From an uncultured Oscillospiraceae bacterium (GTDB lineage Bacteria; Bacillota; Clostridia; Oscillospirales; Oscillospiraceae), in contig CALWZP010000003.1 in NCBI GenBank assembly GCA_944386055.1, positions 1-64,000 on the forward strand: DNA of 64,000 nt. Reading direction: 5' to 3'. The notes beneath the pieces were generated by a model. It was not told where the DNA came from and did not search any database. It saw only the letters and a program-made list of their open reading frames with translations. Shown here piece after piece: positions 8,310-17,772 of this stretch (positions are counted from its first letter, which is position 1; the number at the start of each line of letters is the position of its first letter). The position numbers and the translations under genes were made by a program.

Positions 8310-9317
8310 TCAGCCGAAGCTGTAGATGGGAGGCACGCCGATGGACTGGATGGCGGTGACGATGGCCATCTTGTAGACCTCGTCGGCGTTGCAGCCGCGG
8401 GACAGGTCGTTGATGGGGGCGTTCAGGCCCAGCAGCACGGGGCCCACGGCCTCGAAGCCGCCCAGGCGCTGGGCGATCTTATAGCCGATGTTGCCGGCGT
8501 TGATGTCGGGGAAGATGAAGGTGTTGGCGTGGCCGCCCACGGGGCCCTCCAGGTGCTTGGTCTTGGCCACGGTGGGGGACACGGCGGCGTCAAACTGCAG
8601 CTCGCCGTCGATCTTCAGGTCGGGGCGGAAGTTCTTGGCCTTCTCGCAGGCGTTGCGGACCTTGTCCACATCCTCGCCGGCGCCGGAGCCCTTGGTGGAG
8701 TAGGACAGGAAGGCGATCCGGGGGTCGACGCCGAACACGGTGGCGCAGTTGGCCACCTGTACGCCGATGACGGCCAGCTCATCCTCGGTGGGCTTGATGT
8801 TGATGGCGCAGTCGCCCATGACCAGCACCTCGCTGCCCCCCTGGGCGGCGGGACGGGTCATCAGGAAGGCGGAGGAGACCAGCTTGGCGCCGGGCCGGGT
8901 CTTCACCAGCTGCAGGGCGGGACGCACGGTGTCCGCGGTGGTGTAGGTGGCGCCGCCCAGCAGGCAGTCGGCCACGCCCATGACCACCAGCATGGTGCCG
9001 AAGTAGTTGCCCTTCTTCAGCAGAGAGGCGCACTGCTCCCGGTCCATCTTGCCCTTGCGCAGCTCGAACATCTTCTCCACCATGGCGTCCATCTGGGGAT
9101 AGGTCTCGGGATCCAGAATCTCCACGCCGTTGATCTGGAAGTTGTTCTCCTGAGCGACCTTGCGGACCTCGTCCGGGTTGCCCACCAGAACGACATCCAA
9201 AAAGCCGCAGGCGTTGAGCTTGGCAGTGGCCTCCAGAATGCGGGGGTCATTTCCCTCGGTAAAGACGATCTTTCTGCGGGGGTTGGCCTTCAGTTTCGCA
9301 ATCAGTTCATCAAACAT
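8310..9317 (-). CDS. pta: Phosphate acetyltransferase
   Basis: A 335-residue enzyme that exchanges acetyl-CoA and phosphate for acetyl phosphate and CoA, the first step of acetate and ATP production. Family features include IVFTEGNDPRILEA at the N-terminus and FPDINAGNIGYKIAQRLGG near the C-terminus. The length matches the short single-domain Pta type. The start at 9317 has GGAGGG 6 bases upstream, and the longer frame adds an unlikely leader. No ackA is adjacent. It stands alone between a terminator and its own promoter. A phosphate butyryltransferase role is less likely from length and motifs. Confidence 0.93.
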   Translation of the reverse strand: MFDELIAKLKANPRRKIVFTEGNDPRILEATAKLNACGFLDVVLVGNPDEVRKVAQENNFQINGVEILDPETYPQMDAMVEKMFELRKGKMDREQCASLLKKGNYFGTMLVVMGVADCLLGGATYTTADTVRPALQLVKTRPGAKLVSSAFLMTRPAAQGGSEVLVMGDCAINIKPTEDELAVIGVQVANCATVFGVDPRIAFLSYSTKGSGAGEDVDKVRNACEKAKNFRPDLKIDGELQFDAAVSPTVAKTKHLEGPVGGHANTFIFPDINAGNIGYKIAQRLGGFEAVGPVLLGLNAPINDLSRGCNADEVYKMAIVTAIQSIGVPPIYSFG

Positions 9318-9374
9318 GACAATCCCTCCGAATATGTTTTTTTGCGCCGAAATGCGCGGGACCAATCTGTTTCA

Positions 9375-9403
9375 TTTATAGCATTATTTTCGATGGATTG
9401 CAA
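9375..9403 (-). promoter_or_regulatory. Promoter for pta
   Basis: On the minus strand, TTGCAA and TATAAA are separated by 17 bases, about 60 bases before the pta start. Confidence 0.7.
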
Positions 9404-9493
9404 GAGAAGGAGGAGAAAAACGGGGCTGCGGGAAGAAAAAATTTCCACAGAAAGGGTCCGGGGGCCGGGGAGCGAAACCGGAAAAGATACTAC

Positions 9494-9555
9494 TTTACAA
9501 ATGGGGACCTACTGAGTATACTAATACATGCTGTTGATATTTTGGATAACTATCC
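9494..9555 (+). promoter_or_regulatory. Promoter and possible operator of XRE gene
   Basis: TTTACA (9494-9499), 17 bases, TATACT (9517-9522). A palindrome GGATAACTATCC (9544-9555) lies just after the expected transcription start and could be the binding site of the XRE protein encoded next; the operator role is inference. Confidence 0.6.
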
Positions 9556-9603
9556 ACACAGTATTACGGCAGCCGTGACAACAAGCCAAAGGTGGTAGGA
9601 AGC

Positions 9604-10317
9604 ATGAATCCAGATTTCTCCCGCACCCTCTCCCTGCTGCGGCAGGAGCGGGGCATCAGCCAGCGGGCGGCGGCCCAGGAGCTGGGGATCTCCCAGGCGC
9701 TGCTGTCCCACTATGAAAATGGAATCCGCGAGCCCGGGCTGAATTTTGTCGTCCGGGCCTGTGATTATTATGCCGTGTCCGCTGATTTCCTGCTGGGGCG
9801 GACCCTGTCCCGCAACGGGACCACCATCAGCACCGAGGAGCTGTATGACGCCAGCCTGGAGAAGGACAACATCCTTCGGGGCAGCGTGCTGGCCACCCTG
9901 TCCAAAAAGCTGCTGGTCAACTCCATCGGGGTGATCTTTGACCTGCTGAGCAAGATCGGCAGCCGGGAGGCGGTGATTGCGGCCTCTGACTTTCTGGGCA
10001 CCGCGGTGTACAAGGTCTTCCGCCGCATTTATCAGGCAAACCCGGACAACAACACCGACTTTTTCTCCCTGTCCAACAGCCACTTCACCGTGGGGCTGCC
10101 CACCGCGGACATGATGTACAGCGAGGCGGCGCTCCAGGACGCCCTGGACCAGTGCCGCAAGGAGGACCTCCCGCCCATGACCCACGACGCCCTGACCCAG
10201 AATTACCCGGGCACCTACCAGTCCCTGCTGCAGATCATCCACACCACCGGCGAGCGGGTGAACGGCGTCACCCACCGGGTGAGCGGCGAATTCGCCGCCC
10301 GCCGCCGGGAGAGCTGA
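9604..10317 (+). CDS. XRE family regulator with C-terminal extension
   Basis: A 237-residue cytoplasmic regulator. Residues 1-65 form a helix-turn-helix (SQRAAAQELGISQALLSHYE). The remaining 170 residues are a mostly helical domain without recognisable enzyme motif. ATG 9604 has AGGTGG and GGAAG upstream; the frame opening at 9592 is too close to that site. It precedes a YciI-like gene by 15 bases and then lepA, so it may head a three-gene transcript. A palindromic site in its leader suggests autoregulation. Confidence 0.85.
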   Translation: MNPDFSRTLSLLRQERGISQRAAAQELGISQALLSHYENGIREPGLNFVVRACDYYAVSADFLLGRTLSRNGTTISTEELYDASLEKDNILRGSVLATLSKKLLVNSIGVIFDLLSKIGSREAVIAASDFLGTAVYKVFRRIYQANPDNNTDFFSLSNSHFTVGLPTADMMYSEAALQDALDQCRKEDLPPMTHDALTQNYPGTYQSLLQIIHTTGERVNGVTHRVSGEFAARRRES

Positions 10318-10332
10318 GAGGGGGCGGCGGCG

Positions 10333-10656
10333 ATGTTCTATCTGGCCCAGGCGGTCTACAACGACCCCCTTCCCTGCTCCCGGGATGTCCTGGACGGGGA
10401 GCTGATTCCCGCTCACGCCGCGTACATCCGGTCCGGGGTGGACCGGGGGCTGGTGCTCCTGGCTGGCCCCAAGGCGGAGGAGGACGGCGGCTTTGTGGTG
10501 CTGCGCGCCCCGGACCGGGAGGCGCTGGACGCCTTCCTGGCCGGCGACCCCCTGGTGGTCCGCGGGGTGCAGACCTTCCAGGTGACTCCCTGGCGCGTCC
10601 TGGACTATCCCCCCGCCCTGGCGGAAATGCTGGGGACGGAGCCCGGGACATTCTGA
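10333..10656 (+). CDS. YciI-like small protein
   Basis: A 107-residue protein resembling the YCII-related ferredoxin-like fold. The segments AHAAYIRSGVDRGLVLLAGP and the pattern FVVLRAPDREALDAFLAGDP followed by FQVTPWRV match the family's usual arrangement of strand-helix-strand units. Family members are thought to be small enzymes or ligand binders but most have no known reaction. It lies 15 bases after the XRE gene and 21 before lepA, with a GGGGGCGG ribosome site, and is probably cotranscribed with them. Confidence 0.7.
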   Translation: MFYLAQAVYNDPLPCSRDVLDGELIPAHAAYIRSGVDRGLVLLAGPKAEEDGGFVVLRAPDREALDAFLAGDPLVVRGVQTFQVTPWRVLDYPPALAEMLGTEPGTF

Positions 10657-10677
10657 TTTCCCACGGAGGTTTTCCTT

Positions 10678-12486
<1,809 letters not shown>

Positions 12487-12502
12487 AGCAAAGCAAAAAG
12501 AA

Positions 12503-12543
12503 AGGCAGGCCCGCGGCGATCACGCCGCAGGCCTGCCTCTTTT
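12503..12543. terminator. Terminator after lepA
   Basis: A stem of about 15 pairs (GGCAGGCCCGCGGCG, loop ATCA, one mismatch) followed by TCTTTT. It separates lepA from the convergent small RHH gene. Confidence 0.85.
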
Positions 12544-12725
12544 CAGTACCGGATGGTCCACCAGCCCCGCTCCCCCTCCTCCTCCACATGGCGGACATAC
12601 TGCTTCAGGACCTGCCGGATATAGGGGGACAGGGCGCGGCCGTTCTCCCGGGCCAGCGCCTGCAGCGACTGGTAGAGCTCCTCCGGCACCAGAATGGAGA
12701 GCTGCTTTCTGGGACCTGGCATCAT
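12543..12725 (-). CDS. Ribbon-helix-helix (CopG-like) protein
   Basis: A 60-residue protein with the pattern of a ribbon-helix-helix DNA-binding domain: a strand (QLSILVPEELYQSL) followed by two helices (ALARENGRALSPYIRQVLKQ). A short acidic and aromatic tail follows. GAGGTG lies 7 bases before the first ATG. It is divergent from a small XRE gene, and a 44-base near-perfect palindrome lies between them. It could be an antitoxin-like or plasmid-type repressor, but no toxin partner is adjacent. Confidence 0.75.
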   Translation of the reverse strand: MMPGPRKQLSILVPEELYQSLQALARENGRALSPYIRQVLKQYVRHVEEEGERGWWTIRY

Positions 12726-12747
12726 CAGGCATCACCTCGCGGACATT

Positions 12748-12791
12748 TTACAACAAATTGAGGTAAAAGTAAATACCTCGATTTGTTGTAA
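12748..12791. promoter_or_regulatory. Large palindromic operator between RHH and XRE genes
   Basis: Arms TTACAACAAATTGAGGTA (12748-12765) and TACCTCGATTTGTTGTAA (12774-12791) pair at 17 of 18 positions around an 8-base AT-rich spacer. TATAAT (12794-12799) lies just downstream for the XRE gene. It is probably the binding site of the XRE or RHH protein; it could also fold as a leader hairpin in the RHH transcript. Confidence 0.75.
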
Positions 12792-12818
12792 CCTATAATT
12801 TCTCTGAGGTGAATTGAT

Positions 12819-13046
12819 ATGGGCGTTCGTTATCTGCGTATCCGTGACCTCCGGGAGGATGCCGACTTATCCCAGAAAGAGATGGCGGAATATCTGCGTT
12901 GTTCTCAGCAGGCATACAGCAATTATGAACTGGGCCAGCGTGACATCTCGCCGGAAGTCCTGATCAAGCTGGCCCAATTTTACCATACCAGCGTGGACTA
13001 TCTGCTGGGCCTGACCAACACGCGGGAGCCCTATCCCCGGCCGTGA
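12819..13046 (+). CDS. Small XRE family regulator
   Basis: A 75-residue protein consisting almost entirely of one helix-turn-helix domain (LSQKEMAEYLRCSQQAYSNY, then VLIKLAQFYHTSVDYLLGL), the form of many phage- or element-type repressors. CTGAGGTG lies about 8 bases before the start. It is transcribed away from the RHH gene across the palindrome at 12748-12791, which it probably binds. Repeat DNA follows directly. No mobile-element gene is nearby. Confidence 0.85.
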   Translation: MGVRYLRIRDLREDADLSQKEMAEYLRCSQQAYSNYELGQRDISPEVLIKLAQFYHTSVDYLLGLTNTREPYPRP

Positions 13047-13074
13047 CCCCGGCGGCCCGCTGTTCTGCCCCCTG

Positions 13075-13100
13075 CGTAGGGGCGGATCTCATCCGCCCGC
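13075..13100. repeat. Small GTAGGGGCGG-type palindrome
   Basis: GTAGGGGCGGATCTCATCCG followed by CCCGCC, a member of the short palindrome group listed at 700-727. It lies directly after the small XRE gene. Confidence 0.65.
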
Positions 13101-13141
13101 CTGTGGGGCGCGTTTTTCTTTTGCGGGCGGTCCGCGGCTTT

Positions 13142-13612
13142 GAGGCTTGTACTGTGTTGTTTCGCCTGCGGGCGAGGTACTTTCTCCGCGGGTCGAAAGC
13201 ACCCAAAGACGCGTTCAAGGACCAAGGTCCTTGAAAATCTCCTTTCATGGTGACCTGGGGGCGGGTGCCGCTCCATTCGGCGCATCAAAATCGGATGGAC
13301 TCTCTCCCGCCTGCTGCCGCCCCCTGGCAGAGATTGTTCCCCTGGTGCGCCCGACGGGGGAGCGCCTCACCCCGGCGGTGACCTGGGGGCGGGGTGCAGA
13401 ATGCGGGCGGGTCTGGGAAGCGCCCCTGCAGCGGGGCCGGGAGCGGCGGGTCGGATCGTCCAAGCCCCCTTGAAAAGGGGGCTGTCACCGCCGAAGGCGG
13501 TGACTGGGGGTTTCTTGTCTCCCGCCGGGGCCGCGGAGAGAGGCGGAGGAAGAACCCCCCGTCACGGCTTCGCCGTGCCGCCTCCCTTTTCAGGGGAGGT
13601 TTTTAGGGGGAT
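13142..13612 (-). repeat. Composite hairpin repeat B, copy 3
   Basis: Inverted copy of the repeat at 196-655. Reading the minus strand it has the same order of modules, ending in GAGGTACTTTCTCC...GAAAGCACC and the hairpin TTCAAGGACCAAGGTCCTTGAA (13214-13235). A GGTGCCGCTCCATTCGGCGC stretch and the CCCCCTTGAAAAGGGGGCTG and CCTCCCTTTTCAGGGGAGGT stems are present. The remaining sequence to 13838 has no gene I can support. Confidence 0.85.
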
Positions 13613-13761
13613 GGCGGGCCGATGGGGACATCGGCCTCTGTACCGGGCGTACCGCCCACCGACTGGCGCCGGGGCGGGCACGCCCCCTTTGCAGGGACGG
13701 CAGACGCCGCAGCCATGAATTTCCCTCATAACAGTGGAGCGGGTCCATGAAAAACCACAGT

Positions 13762-13791
13762 TTGTGCCGCCGCACTCCTGCGTGCCATAAT
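13762..13791 (+). promoter_or_regulatory. Possible promoter for the SDR gene
   Basis: TTGTGC and CATAAT with 18 bases between, about 50 bases before the start codon. Confidence 0.45.
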
Positions 13792-13838
13792 CAGGGGGCG
13801 GGGATCTCCCCCAGCATTGCGGAAAAGGAGTGTCAGAA

Positions 13839-14597
13839 ATGGATCGGCTGAAGGACAAGGTCATTGTGGTGACCGGCGCGGCCATGGGGCAGGGCGCCGA
13901 GGAGGTGCGCCTGTTTGCAGAGGAGGGCGCCAAGGTCATCGCCGGAGATGTGGCTGTGGAGGAACTGAAGCGGGTGGCGGAAGAGGTCAACGCGCGCCAT
14001 CCGGACAGTGTGCTGCCGGTAAAGCTGGATGTATCCAGCGGAGAGGACTGGGACGCCCTGGTGGCGGCCGGCGCGGAGCGCTTCGGGAAGATCAACGGCC
14101 TGATGAACAACGCGGGGATCGGAACCAAGGGAGTGTTCTGGGAGGAGACCAGCTATGAGCTGTTCAAAAAGATCATGGATGTGAACCTGTGGGGACAGTT
14201 CCGGGGGATCCAGGCGGTGGTGCCCGAGATGCGCAAATGCGGCGGCGGCTCCATCGTATGCGTGTCCTCCCTGGCGGCCTTCGTGGGGGTGGGCTTCAAC
14301 GCGTACAGCCCCTCCAAGGGCGGGGTGCGCGCCCTCAGCCGCACCGCCTCCGTCACCCTGGGGCCGGAGAATATCCGGGTGAACACCATCGTCCCCGGCA
14401 CCATCGACACCCCCATGACGGCGGCCATGTTTGACAATGAAGAGATCGTGCGCCGCTGCATTGCGCAGAACTCCCTGCCCCGGCTGGGCGAGCCCCGGGA
14501 CATCGCCTACGGCGCGGTATATCTGCTGTCCGACGAGGCGGGCTATGTCACCGGAACCGAGCTGGTCATCGACGGGGGCCAGCGCTTCAAGGGCTGA
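13839..14597 (+). CDS. Short-chain dehydrogenase/reductase
   Basis: A 252-residue classical SDR oxidoreductase using NAD(P). The cofactor motif is TGAAMGQG (a TGxxxGxG variant), followed by the structural NNAG motif, the catalytic serine in VCVSSLAAF, and YSPSK providing the catalytic tyrosine and lysine. The tail ELVIDGGQRF is typical. ATG 13839 has AAAGGAG 9 bases upstream; a GTG at 13830 lies inside that site. The substrate cannot be told: the family covers hydroxysteroids, sugars and acyl-ACP. It stands alone, between repeat DNA and a terminator. Confidence 0.92.
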   Translation: MDRLKDKVIVVTGAAMGQGAEEVRLFAEEGAKVIAGDVAVEELKRVAEEVNARHPDSVLPVKLDVSSGEDWDALVAAGAERFGKINGLMNNAGIGTKGVFWEETSYELFKKIMDVNLWGQFRGIQAVVPEMRKCGGGSIVCVSSLAAFVGVGFNAYSPSKGGVRALSRTASVTLGPENIRVNTIVPGTIDTPMTAAMFDNEEIVRRCIAQNSLPRLGEPRDIAYGAVYLLSDEAGYVTGTELVIDGGQRFKG

Positions 14598-14605
14598 GAG
14601 ACAAA

Positions 14606-14637
14606 AAGTACGGGCCGCCCCGCATGGGGTGGCCCGC
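14606..14637 (-). terminator. Terminator for coaX (and SDR)
   Basis: GGGCCGCCCC and GGGGTGGCCC pair around GCAT. On the minus strand the stem is followed by CTTTTTG, so it mainly ends the coaX transcript. Confidence 0.7.
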
Positions 14638-14667
14638 CGCGCGTATCGGGACGGCCTGTCTCTGCCG

Positions 14668-15435
14668 TCACTTTTTGTTCTTTTGGTAGAGGATGTTCAG
14701 CCCCTTCAGCAGCAGGTCCTTCTCCACCCGGATCTCCCGGCGGCACAGAGGGATGACGAACTGGGCCATGCCGCCGGTGGCCACCACGGTGCAGGTGTGG
14801 CCCAGCTCCTCCTCCATGCGCTGGATCATGCCGTCGATCATGGCGGCGGTGCCGTACATGATCCCCGAGCGCATACAGTCCACCGTGTTCTTTCCGATGA
14901 CCCGCCTGGGGCGGTCCAGACTGATGCCGGGCAGCTGGGCGGCCCGGGAGGTCAGCGCGTCCACCGAGATGCGCACACCGGGGATGATGACGCCCCCCAG
15001 GTAGGCATTGCCGGGGGCCACCACCTCCATGGTGGTGGCGGTGCCCAGATCCAGCAGAAGCAGGGGCGGGGAATACTCCGCCAGAGCGGCCACTGCGATG
15101 ACGATGCGGTCGCTGCCCACCGAGGCGGGGTCGTCCATGCGGATGTTCAGCCCGGTCTTGATGCCGGGACCCACCACCATGGGCTGCTTCCCGATGACCT
15201 TGATCACCCCGGTGCGCACCGAGTTGAACACCGGCGGCACCACCGAGGAGATGATACAGTCCTCGATGTCGGCGACCTGGACGCCGAAGGCCTCCAGCAT
15301 ATTTTTGATCTCCACCCCGTACTGGTCGCTGGTACGCAGCCGGTCGGTGGCGATGCGGGCTTCAAAGAGGATACGGTCCTCCCGGATGCAGCCCAGGACA
15401 ATGTTGGTGTTTCCAATGTCGATGGCGAGGAGCAA
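14668..15435 (-). CDS. coaX: Type III pantothenate kinase
   Basis: A 255-residue ASKHA-fold kinase that phosphorylates pantothenate, the first committed step of CoA synthesis. The phosphate-binding loop DIGNTNIVLG lies at the N-terminus, the catalytic-base region is VGSDRI, and the second phosphate loop DLGTATTMEVV is intact. It lies 39 bases behind an ECF transporter S component, probably for pantothenate, and near coaBC, which performs the next two steps on the opposite strand. The start matches the family. Confidence 0.96.
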   Translation of the reverse strand: MLLAIDIGNTNIVLGCIREDRILFEARIATDRLRTSDQYGVEIKNMLEAFGVQVADIEDCIISSVVPPVFNSVRTGVIKVIGKQPMVVGPGIKTGLNIRMDDPASVGSDRIVIAVAALAEYSPPLLLLDLGTATTMEVVAPGNAYLGGVIIPGVRISVDALTSRAAQLPGISLDRPRRVIGKNTVDCMRSGIMYGTAAMIDGMIQRMEEELGHTCTVVATGGMAQFVIPLCRREIRVEKDLLLKGLNILYQKNKK

Positions 15436-15474
15436 GGGTATCCCTCCCGGAGATCTGTATGTCTGTCCCGGCCG

Positions 15475-16110
15475 TCAGCCTGCAGGCGCAGGCCGGGGCC
15501 GCTGCAGGCGCAGCAGCGCCTTGCCGATGGCGGTGACCAGCACCGCGGCGGCGATAGCCTCAGGCACCCCATTGGCGGCCACAATGGCCATGACTCCGCC
15601 CAGCACCGCCTCCATGGCGATGTTTTTGGCCGCGGCGAATTCGGGGCTGAGGAGCACATAGATGCTGGTCATCACCAGGCCGGTGTTGGTCAGCGCCCCC
15701 GCCACGCCCACGATGGGCAGGGCGATGAAGTCGTTGACCTTCACCTTTTTCAGGGCGATCCACAGCCAGCCGGCCACCACTCCGATCAGAATGCGGCAGC
15801 CCAGGGCGATCCAGATCGTCTTCACCGCGCCGGCGGCGCTGGTGGCCAGAAAGGGGGAGAAGGCAAAGGACAAAAGTCCCGGGGCCGTGCTGTTGCTCCA
15901 GATGGAGCACAGGCCGAACACCCCTCCCAACACGCCCCCTGCCATGGGGCCCAGCAGCACCGCCCCGATGATGACCGGGATGTGCAGGGTGGAGGCCTTG
16001 ATCAGGGGAAGGGGGATCAGGCCGATGCCGGTGACATTGAGGAAGATCTCGATGGCGACGAACAGCGCCAGCAGGACCAGCCACCTGGTGTCTCTCTTGC
16101 GGGTATTCAT
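15475..16110 (-). CDS. ECF transporter S component, probably pantothenate
   Basis: A 211-residue integral membrane protein with about six hydrophobic segments, the form of the substrate-binding S subunit of an energy-coupling-factor vitamin importer. It would need the shared EcfA/A'/T module, which is not in this window. Location immediately upstream of coaX in one transcript suggests pantothenate (PanT-like), an inference from context. The start at 16110 has GGAGG about 8 bases before; the longer frame extends into the promoter. Confidence 0.8.
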   Translation of the reverse strand: MNTRKRDTRWLVLLALFVAIEIFLNVTGIGLIPLPLIKASTLHIPVIIGAVLLGPMAGGVLGGVFGLCSIWSNSTAPGLLSFAFSPFLATSAAGAVKTIWIALGCRILIGVVAGWLWIALKKVKVNDFIALPIVGVAGALTNTGLVMTSIYVLLSPEFAAAKNIAMEAVLGGVMAIVAANGVPEAIAAAVLVTAIGKALLRLQRPRPAPAG

Positions 16111-16188
16111 ATTCAATTCCCTCCTGCTGCCGCTCCTCTCAGGGAGGATGCAGCGCATTTTCCCGGGGTTTCGCCCCGAGTTCGGTCT

Positions 16189-16217
16189 ATTATAATGCCC
16201 CCGGCGCAAAATAGCAA
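16189..16217 (-). promoter_or_regulatory. Promoter for the S component-coaX operon
   Basis: On the minus strand TTGCTA (16212-16217) and TATAAT (16189-16194) are 17 bases apart. It is back to back with the coaBC promoter. Confidence 0.8.
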
Positions 16218-16267
16218 GGGGAAGAACCTGGGACAGGGCCCTCCTGATGCGAAAATTTCTGATTTTT

Positions 16268-16296
16268 TTGACAGACGGGCCCGGGGCCGCTATAAT
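16268..16296 (+). promoter_or_regulatory. Consensus promoter for coaBC
   Basis: TTGACA and TATAAT at the ideal spacing of 17 bases, both perfect matches to the sigma-A consensus. Confidence 0.92.
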
Positions 16297-16364
16297 GGGG
16301 GCACAAAACCGGGCGCGGCGCCCTCTGCATGACAGCGGTACGCGCCATCGAGAGGATGATGGAC

Positions 16365-17573
16365 ATGCTCAGCGGAAAAACGATCCTGCTGGGGGTCACC
16401 GGGGGCATCGCCGCCTATAAGGCGGCGGCGCTGGCCTCCGCCCTGGTGAAGCAGCACGCGGCGGTGGAGGTGGTGATGACCGAGCACGCCACAAAATTTA
16501 TCGCCCCCCTCACCTTCGAGCAGCTTACCGGCCGGCGGACGATGGTGGACACCTTTGACCGCAATTTCTCCCATCAGGTGGAGCACATCGCCCTGGCCGA
16601 GCGCACCGACCTGGTGCTCATCGCCCCCGCCACCGCCAATGTGTGCGCCAAGCTGGCCCACGGGCTTGCGGACGACATGCTCACCACCACCGTGCTGGCC
16701 TGTACCTGCCCCAAGCTCATCGCCCCGGCCATGAACACCCACATGTATGAAAACCCGGTGACTCAGGACAACCTGGACCTGCTGCGGAAATACGGCTGGG
16801 AGGTCATCGCGCCCGCCAGCGGGCGCCTGGCCTGCGGCAGCGTGGGGGCGGGGAAGCTGCCCGAGCCTGAGCTGCTGCTGGAGCATATCCTCCGCGCCGC
16901 GGCGCTGCCCCACGACCTGGGGGGGCTGCGGGTGCTGGTCACCGCCGGCCCCACCCAGGAGGCCCTGGACCCGGTGCGCTACCTCACCAACCACTCCACC
17001 GGGAAGATGGGCTATGCCATCGCCCGGATGGCCATGATGCGGGGAGCCCGGGTCACCCTGATCTCCGGCCCCACCGCTCTCACGCCGCCCCCCTTCGTGG
17101 AGGTGGTGCCCGTGGTGTCCGCCCAGGACATGTTCGACGCGGTGGCCGCCCGGTGTGAACAGGCCGACCTCATCTTCAAGGCCGCCGCCGTGGCGGACTA
17201 CACGCCGCTGACCCGCGCGGAGGACAAGGTCAAGAAACAGGACGGGGAGCTGTCCCTCCCCCTGAAGCGCACCGCCGACATCCTGGCCTATGTGGGGGAG
17301 CACCGCCGGCCGGGACAGGTGATCTGCGGCTTCTCCATGGAGACCCAAAACATGCTGGAGAACAGCCGCGCCAAGCTGGAGAAGAAGCGGGTGGACATGA
17401 TCTGCGCCAACAATCTGAAGGTGGAGGGCGCCGGCTTCGGCACCGACACCAACATCCTCACCCTCATCACCGCCGCCGGCGCGGAGGAGCTGCCCCTGAT
17501 GAGCAAGGAGGCCGCCGCCGGGGAGATCCTCACCCGGGCGCGGAAGCTGCTGGAGCGGAAAAGGACATGTTAA
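16365..17573 (+). CDS. coaBC: Bifunctional phosphopantothenoylcysteine synthetase/decarboxylase
   Basis: A 402-residue two-domain enzyme of CoA synthesis. The N-terminal flavin-dependent decarboxylase domain (CoaC) has GVTGGIAAYKA, the catalytic histidine region NFSHQVEHI and the PAMNTHMYENP motif. The C-terminal synthetase domain (CoaB) has VTAGPTQEALDPVRYLTN and the AAAVADY element. Several in-frame ATGs lie at 16356-16365; 16365 gives the best distance (10 bases) to GAGAGG and the expected N-terminus. Divergent from the coaX operon, so three CoA steps share one locus. Confidence 0.95.
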   Translation: MLSGKTILLGVTGGIAAYKAAALASALVKQHAAVEVVMTEHATKFIAPLTFEQLTGRRTMVDTFDRNFSHQVEHIALAERTDLVLIAPATANVCAKLAHGLADDMLTTTVLACTCPKLIAPAMNTHMYENPVTQDNLDLLRKYGWEVIAPASGRLACGSVGAGKLPEPELLLEHILRAAALPHDLGGLRVLVTAGPTQEALDPVRYLTNHSTGKMGYAIARMAMMRGARVTLISGPTALTPPPFVEVVPVVSAQDMFDAVAARCEQADLIFKAAAVADYTPLTRAEDKVKKQDGELSLPLKRTADILAYVGEHRRPGQVICGFSMETQNMLENSRAKLEKKRVDMICANNLKVEGAGFGTDTNILTLITAAGAEELPLMSKEAAAGEILTRARKLLERKRTC

Positions 17574-17679
17574 AAAAATAACGGCAAAAACGGCGCAAAT
17601 CATGGATTTTTTTGTGTTTTTCACCCAAAAAACGCGGGATGAAACGCCGGAAATTCTCAAATACGGCACGGGGAAACCG

Positions 17680-17742
17680 TTGATTTTTCGCGGGTCGAAT
17701 CTTATAATACTGTATGTGTATGGGTAATTCCCACAGGGAATT
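17680..17742 (+). promoter_or_regulatory. Thiolase promoter and palindrome
   Basis: TTGATT (17680-17685), 17 bases, TATAAT (17703-17708). A 17-base perfect palindrome AATTCCCACAGGGAATT (17726-17742) lies just after the start of transcription and may be an operator or short hairpin. The sequence before it (17574-17679) is AT-rich with no gene. Confidence 0.75.
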
Positions 17743-17772
17743 GGTAATCAAAAAATGGAGGCAAAACAGATC

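Noticed and set aside
13147..13718. Several 60-110 codon frames inside the composite repeats
   Set aside because: Similar frames appear in different copies only because the DNA is repeated; they change frame and length between copies and have no start signals.
17690..17700. GGGTCGAATC resembling a tRNA T-loop
   Set aside because: No acceptor or anticodon stem around it; it lies inside the thiolase promoter. No tRNA was found in the window.
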